From Nitrosospira sp. Nsp14 (GTDB taxonomy: Bacteria > Pseudomonadota > Gammaproteobacteria > Burkholderiales > Nitrosomonadaceae): 64,000 bases of DNA. Within the stretch, counting starts at the first letter, position 1; each line of letters starts with the position of its first letter. A model generated the notes under the pieces. The model ran no database searches. It worked only from the letters and a program-made list of their open reading frames with translations, and was not told where the DNA came from. Location: contig NZ_FOPV01000009.1 in assembly GCF_900113575.1 (NCBI RefSeq), positions 80,183 to 144,182 of the forward strand, given 5' to 3'. The position numbers were made by a program, and so were the translations under genes. This document shows positions 57,471 to 64,000 of the stretch, piece by piece.

Positions 57471-59597
57471 TCAATGCACGTGGTCACCTGGGGGAGGCAG
57501 TATTTCCTTTTCGCGGTTGAGCTGGGCGACCTGCTGCGTCAGCATCTGGGTATTGCTCCAGCCGGGGCCATCGGCCTCCGGAATCCAGCGCGCGCGCAGG
57601 TAGCCAAAGCGGTCCACCAGGAACTCCAGGTGATCGGGCAAGGTGCCCTGGCCCAGCAGGTCGGGCTTGCTCAAGGTGCGGCGGAACAGGGCATAGCTTC
57701 GCACCACCTCGTGGGCGCCTTCGGTTACCACCGGGAAGGGCACCTCGGCTGTGATCTCTGCCAGTTCCTTTGCGTCGGGATCATCCTCCGGCACCGCGAG
57801 CAGCACCGTATTGTCACGGGTCAGCTCGGGATAGAGCCCTGCGAGCTGCGCCAGGCGCTCGCGCGACTGTGGCCATGAGAACAGCACCAGCAGCACATTC
57901 TTCTGGCCGCGGAAGTCCTTCAGCGTGCCGCTTGAGCCGTCGTGCGCCACGTAGGAGAAATTGGGCGGGCTCATGGAAGGCTGGGGCTGGTCGGGCTTGA
58001 CGCTGGGACTCATCAGGCGCGCCTGGTAGCCGCGCGACATGGCGTGCAGGTAATTGACCACGTCCCAGCGGTCCTCTTCGGAGAGCTTGTCGGCAAACAC
58101 CGGCATGCCGGTATCGGGAATGCCAAAGGTGAGCCAGTGGAAGAAGTCGCCTGCGGTATGCTTGGCGGTATGCGGTTCGGTGAGCATGTCCACCGGCGGC
58201 TTCGGAAAGCTCTTGGCCATGACGCCATCGCCCTTGCCCTGGGTACCATGGCAGGCCACGCAGTTCTCGGCGAACAGGGCCGAGCCATTGGCAATGGAGA
58301 TGGTGTCAAACGGCACCGGGGTCTTGCGGTAGGTTTCCGGGTAGGCGTCGATGGCAAGCGGGGGCAACCCTACGCCTGCAGCCAGGGCCAGCAGCAGCGC
58401 GGAGATGCCGAAGCGGCGCTTGTTGTTCCATTTTTTGATGCTGCCAAGGGTGAAGGTCACGCCTGCCAGCAGCAGGAGCGCAACACCGCTCCAGACGCGC
58501 ATCATGACCATCTGGTCGCCCCAGGTGGCGGCGATGGAGAAGCGGAAGGAATAGGGCCAGGTCTGGATGAGGGCGTGCTTGGCGGGCACGGTGTTGGCCA
58601 CGATGGTGGCCAGGAGCACAATCCCCAAGGCGAGCACGAATTCGAAGCTGACCCATTTGCGCAGCCGCTGACCGCCGGCCTGGGCGGAGCTCGAGTCGCC
58701 GCGCTGGGACAGCAGCGGCAGCCAGGTGGAGCGCGCGCGCGCGGCAATGATGAGTACGATGACCAGCAGGGCGATCTTGGCATCGAGCAGCCAACCGTAG
58801 GAGGTGGCAACAAGCGCTCCATAGCTGGTGTCGACCATGCGGTCGGTGATGATGACGCCGGTGGCAATCACCGCCAGCATGACCGGCAGGGCCATGGCGG
58901 AGAAACGCTTCAATGCCTGGGCATCGGCCATGACCGCTTCTTCGCGTGACTGGAACAGGGCATGGATGCGCTGGATGGACTCGGTCTGGATGCCCGCGCG
59001 CAGGGCAGGCTGTTTGCCCGGACTGCCGGGATTGCTTAAGCTCAAATTGGATGAGGCAGGCTCGGTGCAGGCATAGCACACCACCAGGAAGGCGGGCAGG
59101 GCGCCAAACCAGACGCTGGCCAGGATGATGTGCAAGGCATAGGGCAGGATCGACAGTACCGACAGTTCTTCGGCCGCAGCATGGCTGGCAAGGGAGCCCA
59201 CGGTCAGGGTTACGGCGGCGGCAGTGGCGCACAACACGTATTTCCAGCGCGCGCGCTCGGAGTGGCGCAGGTAGAGGGCAATGGCGGTGACGATCAGGGC
59301 GCAGATCACCCGGCCTATCCAGATTTGCCCCATGCGGGTATTTTGCATGAGTGCCAGCCAGGCTTGCGGACGCCAGGCGTTCTCGCTGATGCCGGTAGCC
59401 TGTGCGGTGGTGGTGGCCAAAATGCCCAGCAGTCCGATCAGGAGGATCAAGCAGAGCCAGGGCAGCGAGCGCTCCAGGCGGGTGACCCAAGGGGAGTGGT
59501 AGGACCCGGCGATTGCCAGAAAGACGCAGCCGCCGACCAGGATCATGTTGGACGCGAGCTGTAACCAGCGCAGGAGCGTCGCGATGACCTCGATCAT
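57471..59597 (-). CDS. copD: CopD-cytochrome c-thioredoxin-like fusion protein
   Basis: A 708-residue inner-membrane protein. Residues about 1-410 carry the CopD-type membrane domain (LLRWLQLASNMILVGGCVFLAI, SVWFGALPAFLVVCYA, around ten TM segments) proposed to move copper. Around residue 440 a c-type heme site appears (ENCVACHGTQGKGDG) with a distal Met candidate in TFGIPDTGMPVF. Residues about 545-690 look like a redoxin/SCO-type thioredoxin fold (DFRGQKNVLLVLFSWPQSRERLAQL), but where CxxC is expected there is WPQSRE. Overlap with copC is four bases. It combines copper transport with a redox module, unusual for plain CopD of about 300 residues. Confidence 0.88.
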   Translation of the reverse strand: MIEVIATLLRWLQLASNMILVGGCVFLAIAGSYHSPWVTRLERSLPWLCLILLIGLLGILATTTAQATGISENAWRPQAWLALMQNTRMGQIWIGRVICALIVTAIALYLRHSERARWKYVLCATAAAVTLTVGSLASHAAAEELSVLSILPYALHIILASVWFGALPAFLVVCYACTEPASSNLSLSNPGSPGKQPALRAGIQTESIQRIHALFQSREEAVMADAQALKRFSAMALPVMLAVIATGVIITDRMVDTSYGALVATSYGWLLDAKIALLVIVLIIAARARSTWLPLLSQRGDSSSAQAGGQRLRKWVSFEFVLALGIVLLATIVANTVPAKHALIQTWPYSFRFSIAATWGDQMVMMRVWSGVALLLLAGVTFTLGSIKKWNNKRRFGISALLLALAAGVGLPPLAIDAYPETYRKTPVPFDTISIANGSALFAENCVACHGTQGKGDGVMAKSFPKPPVDMLTEPHTAKHTAGDFFHWLTFGIPDTGMPVFADKLSEEDRWDVVNYLHAMSRGYQARLMSPSVKPDQPQPSMSPPNFSYVAHDGSSGTLKDFRGQKNVLLVLFSWPQSRERLAQLAGLYPELTRDNTVLLAVPEDDPDAKELAEITAEVPFPVVTEGAHEVVRSYALFRRTLSKPDLLGQGTLPDHLEFLVDRFGYLRARWIPEADGPGWSNTQMLTQQVAQLNREKEILPPPGDHVH

Positions 59598-60010
59598 TTT
59601 TCTTGCGCTTTGCTCTTTACTGTGAAGTCGTAGGACGTGTCAACCACGTGGCCGTCCACCGACAGTACCCGGAACTTGACCGTGTATTTGCCCGGCGCCA
59701 ATTCCGGCAATGTCAGAACGATGGCCTTGGGGTCGTCGGCGGCAATGGCGGGCTTGGCATCGGTCACCGCGGCCTTGGCCCCATCCAGCACGGCAAGCGA
59801 GGCATAATCCTTTTCGATTTCCTCGTTGAACCAGAGCCGCACCTGCGCCGGCGGCTGGGCGAGCACGGCGCGCCGCGCAGGCTCGGCCTTGACCAGCATG
59901 GCGTGCGCCAGCACCGGGGTGCTATTGAGGCAGGTTGCCAGCGCCACGATCAGGGCGCTGCCCATCATGAGCCGCTTCAGGTTCAGGGCCGGAATCATCA
60001 ATGGTTGCAT
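59594..60010 (-). CDS. copC: Periplasmic copper-binding protein
   Basis: A 138-residue CopC-family protein. The signal peptide ends LA-HAMLVKAEPA, leaving an N-terminal His on the mature protein as in Cu(II)-binding CopC. The C-terminal DGHVVDTSYDFTV contains a further conserved His and Asp. The beta-barrel text (VRLWFNEEIEKDYASLAVLDG, then LPELAPGKYTVKFRVLS) is typical. The start at 60010 has GAGGAG upstream; an in-frame ATG at 60046 adds 12 unlikely residues. It is coupled to copD and would deliver copper to it or to the AMO enzyme. Confidence 0.94.
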   Translation of the reverse strand: MQPLMIPALNLKRLMMGSALIVALATCLNSTPVLAHAMLVKAEPARRAVLAQPPAQVRLWFNEEIEKDYASLAVLDGAKAAVTDAKPAIAADDPKAIVLTLPELAPGKYTVKFRVLSVDGHVVDTSYDFTVKSKAQEK

Positions 60011-60164
60011 TCTTGCTCCTCGTTCTTGTCGCGCGCTCCCGGGCAAATGCCCCTGCTGGCAGCGCAGGTATGGTTGTTTGACTGTATCGCTTCAGTTTGG
60101 TTCGAGCACAGCCGCAGCCGTTCCAGCATCTGGGCCCTGGGCCCGGCCTGCGGCTGCGCCAGGC

Positions 60165-60767
60165 TTACGCGGCGCCCATGTTGCTCGATTTGCGCCCGCG
60201 CAGGAAGAATACCACGGCAGCGACCACGAGCGCGGCAATGCCGACGATGAGGTAGGGCGAGGTGCCTTTGGGCTCGCCTACCGAGAATGGGAAGCGGGAG
60301 ACGTATTCGCCTTTTTCGCCCACGGTCACAAGACCTACGAATTTGCCGGGCTGGGCAAACTGGTATTCGAAATTGATGGAGCCGTTGGGGTAGACCTTGG
60401 CCGGAACGTGCAGGATGGTGATGCCCTCCAGGTTTTGTTGTTCTTCCGGTCCGGGCTGCCCGCCGCCGGGGCCGGTGTCGCGGATGATGCGCACTTCGGT
60501 GGGCAGGGGACGCAAGGCTTCTTCGATGTAGTCAAGGGCCACCACGGTGCGTCCGGTGGCCGGGATGTCTTCGCAGAATTCCTTCTCCTGGGTACTATCC
60601 GGCTGGTAGCCGGTAAAATGCATGGTGTAGGGGCCGATCGTGAGTTTGCATACGTCATCTGCCAGGGAGAGTCCGCCGTGGGCCTGCACCTGTGCGGTGT
60701 ATGGGATGCCGATGGCCAGCATCAGGCATACGAAGGCAGGCTTGAGAAATTGTAAGGACATTATCAA
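60165..60767 (-). CDS. amoD: Ammonia monooxygenase-associated membrane protein AmoD (Orf5)
   Basis: A 200-residue periplasmic protein with a signal peptide (ending VQA before HGG) and a C-terminal TM anchor (YLIVGIAALVVAAVVFFLRG). The mature N-terminus begins with His. CKLTIGPYTMHFTGYQP and FCEDIPATG contain two Cys and a His that are shared in position with AmoE upstream, so the two are paralogues. In ammonia and methane oxidisers AmoD/PmoD is found next to the monooxygenase genes and is linked to copper handling. The name amoD rests on position and length. Confidence 0.88.
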   Translation of the reverse strand: MIMSLQFLKPAFVCLMLAIGIPYTAQVQAHGGLSLADDVCKLTIGPYTMHFTGYQPDSTQEKEFCEDIPATGRTVVALDYIEEALRPLPTEVRIIRDTGPGGGQPGPEEQQNLEGITILHVPAKVYPNGSINFEYQFAQPGKFVGLVTVGEKGEYVSRFPFSVGEPKGTSPYLIVGIAALVVAAVVFFLRGRKSSNMGAA

Positions 60768-60831
60768 AATCGCCTATAAGAATTGAAGAATCGTCTATCT
60801 GTTTTAGAGTTGTCTATCTGTTTTTGGTTGT

Positions 60832-61401
60832 CTATGAGCGGCGTCGGGCGCGCCAGCGCTCCACGCGTTTGGATTTCATGAGTTTATACCCCAGCAGGGT
60901 CAGGAGCAGCAGGCCGATGAGCGGTCCGACCGCAGTGCGGAATATGTTGCCATAGTTGACCATCTGCACCCGCAGAGGGTATTGGTAGCGCAAGGGCGGC
61001 AACCCCTCGGCGGTGATGATGACGGTGTAGAGTCCCTGATCGAGGCTCGTCTCTCCCCTGATGACGCCGTCCGGATGGTAGCTCGGACGCACGTAGGAGA
61101 CGGTTTCGTCTTCCGTTTCGTTGGTGCCTTTTATGACCCGCATGCCGATGGGCATCTCGCGCATGGCCGGATCAATGAGGTCCACTACCAAGTAAGTGTC
61201 TCCAACCTTGGGTATTTCGGTGCAGTATTGGGCGCTCGTGTCAAATTGCGGCTGGTAGGCGCTCAGGTGCACCATGTTCTCGCCTATGCGGCGTACGCAA
61301 CTGTCTTCTTCCATCGATTCTCGTCCATGCGCGGCCGCGTTGCCGGCATAGAGTGCCGCAATCAGGATGAGCGCGCCTGCCTGTGTCACTTGCCTAACCA
61401 C
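60832..61401 (-). CDS. amoE: Ammonia monooxygenase-associated membrane protein AmoE (Orf4)
   Basis: A 189-residue periplasmic protein with signal peptide (ending AAA before HGR) and C-terminal TM (TAVGPLIGLLLLTLLGY) followed by a basic tail. CVRRIGENMVHLSAYQP and YCTEIPKVGD align with the corresponding CxxxxGxYxMHFTGYQP and FCEDIP of AmoD. It lies after amoB and a strong terminator, so it is likely expressed by read-through or its own promoter. Function is unproven; metallation or assembly of AMO is the usual proposal. Confidence 0.88.
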   Translation of the reverse strand: MVRQVTQAGALILIAALYAGNAAAHGRESMEEDSCVRRIGENMVHLSAYQPQFDTSAQYCTEIPKVGDTYLVVDLIDPAMREMPIGMRVIKGTNETEDETVSYVRPSYHPDGVIRGETSLDQGLYTVIITAEGLPPLRYQYPLRVQMVNYGNIFRTAVGPLIGLLLLTLLGYKLMKSKRVERWRARRRS

Positions 61402-61519
61402 GAAAGAATCCTCTCGCTTGCATGTTACAACGCCGTTCGCTCGGCTTACCGTTCCGCTATTTTATCGCTATAGCGGAGTCATTGCTGTTTCGGTTGCCGT
61501 TTTGTGTTTCTTACGCGTT

Positions 61520-61572
61520 AAAAAAACACCGATCCACCTTGCCGTCTGTCGACGGTGGCGGACCGGTGTTTT
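61520..61572 (-). terminator. Rho-independent terminator after amoB
   Basis: The arms 61523-61538 and 61557-61572 pair in an imperfect stem of about 14 base pairs with two mismatches. On the minus strand seven T follow (61526-61520). It lies 35 bases after the amoB stop and would end most amoCAB transcripts before amoE. Confidence 0.8.
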
Positions 61573-61606
61573 GAGGAACCTTTGCTGTCGCGGTTCCCCA
61601 GTTTGC

Positions 61607-63808
<2,202 letters not shown>

Positions 63809-63834
63809 CTATGATTCCTTTGCCGCTGTCGGCC

Positions 63835-63873
63835 GCGGCCGCCCTCCCGCTCTTGCCGGGGCGGGGCGGCCGC
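63835..63873 (-). promoter_or_regulatory. GC-rich hairpin between amoC and amoA
   Basis: A perfect 10-bp stem (63835-63844 with 63864-63873) around a 19-base loop lies about 30 bases after the amoC stop. No T tract follows on the minus strand, so it is more likely an mRNA processing or stabilising element than a terminator. It could make amoC more abundant than amoAB. Confidence 0.55.
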
Positions 63874-63901
63874 AGGCCCTCATTTCAGCCTCTTTGACCG
63901 A

Positions 63902-64000
<99 letters not shown>

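Noticed and set aside
57942..58949. 335-codon plus-strand frame opposite copD
   Set aside because: Antisense shadow with Gly/His-rich composition and no domain.
58306..59490. 394-codon minus-strand frame inside copD
   Set aside because: It lies in another frame of the same strand as copD, is dominated by Arg, His, Pro and Ala, and copD itself has clear domains.

Overview
The window looks like chromosomal DNA of a betaproteobacterial ammonia oxidiser, most likely Nitrosospira or a close relative. The main reason is the right end. It carries, on the minus strand, the 3' end of amoC, complete amoA and amoB, two membrane-anchored periplasmic Amo accessory proteins (amoE and amoD, formerly orf4 and orf5), copC, a large copD fusion and a His-rich periplasmic protein. 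The core genes (dnaE, ftsY-ftsE-ftsX-rpoH, accB-accC-prmA, the Mla lipid-transport operon) have the order and character expected of Betaproteobacteria.

Layout, left to right. 1-4.9 kb: the 5' part of a pyruvate-kinase-family gene running off the left edge, then sparsely coding DNA with three small exported proteins and several short palindromes. 4.9-10.3 kb: a hybrid sensor kinase with HPt domain, its two-receiver partner protein, and a YheT-type hydrolase. 10.6-15.0 kb: dnaE and a YggS-type PLP protein. 15.0-19.1 kb (minus): an M16 peptidase pair, rsmD, coaD and a ferredoxin, divergent from ftsY-ftsE-ftsX-rpoH (19.2-22.7 kb). 23.0-28.4 kb (minus): mlaFEDCB, an ABC-2 exporter pair and ibaG. 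28.6-33.3 kb (minus): a zinc-ribbon membrane protein, prmA, accC, accB and aroQ. 33.6 kb: tRNA-Thr(CGT) with a clear promoter.

33.66-51.54 kb is an integrated element of about 17.9 kb. It is bounded by 49-bp direct repeats (one mismatch) of the tRNA-Thr 3' half. At its right end is a tyrosine integrase with its own promoter, then an AlpA-like regulator and a split, P4-like primase/helicase module with candidate iterons. At its left end is a complete type I restriction-modification operon (hsdR-hsdM-hsdS). Between them lie unrecognised cargo genes, including a HEPN-like protein and a protein with a QxK nuclease-like motif. No capsid, tail or conjugation genes are visible, so it reads as a satellite-like or defence-carrying island that may need a helper to move.

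Beyond the right attachment site are an exported NodB-like deacetylase (possibly CE18/Agd3-like), a small conserved-looking protein and a UMF1-type MFS transporter. The ammonia monooxygenase and copper-handling cluster follows. It includes an amoB-amoE terminator, an amoC-amoA intergenic hairpin, and a CopD-cytochrome c-thioredoxin-like fusion. Together these genes would make the Cu-dependent membrane monooxygenase and supply it with copper from the periplasm.
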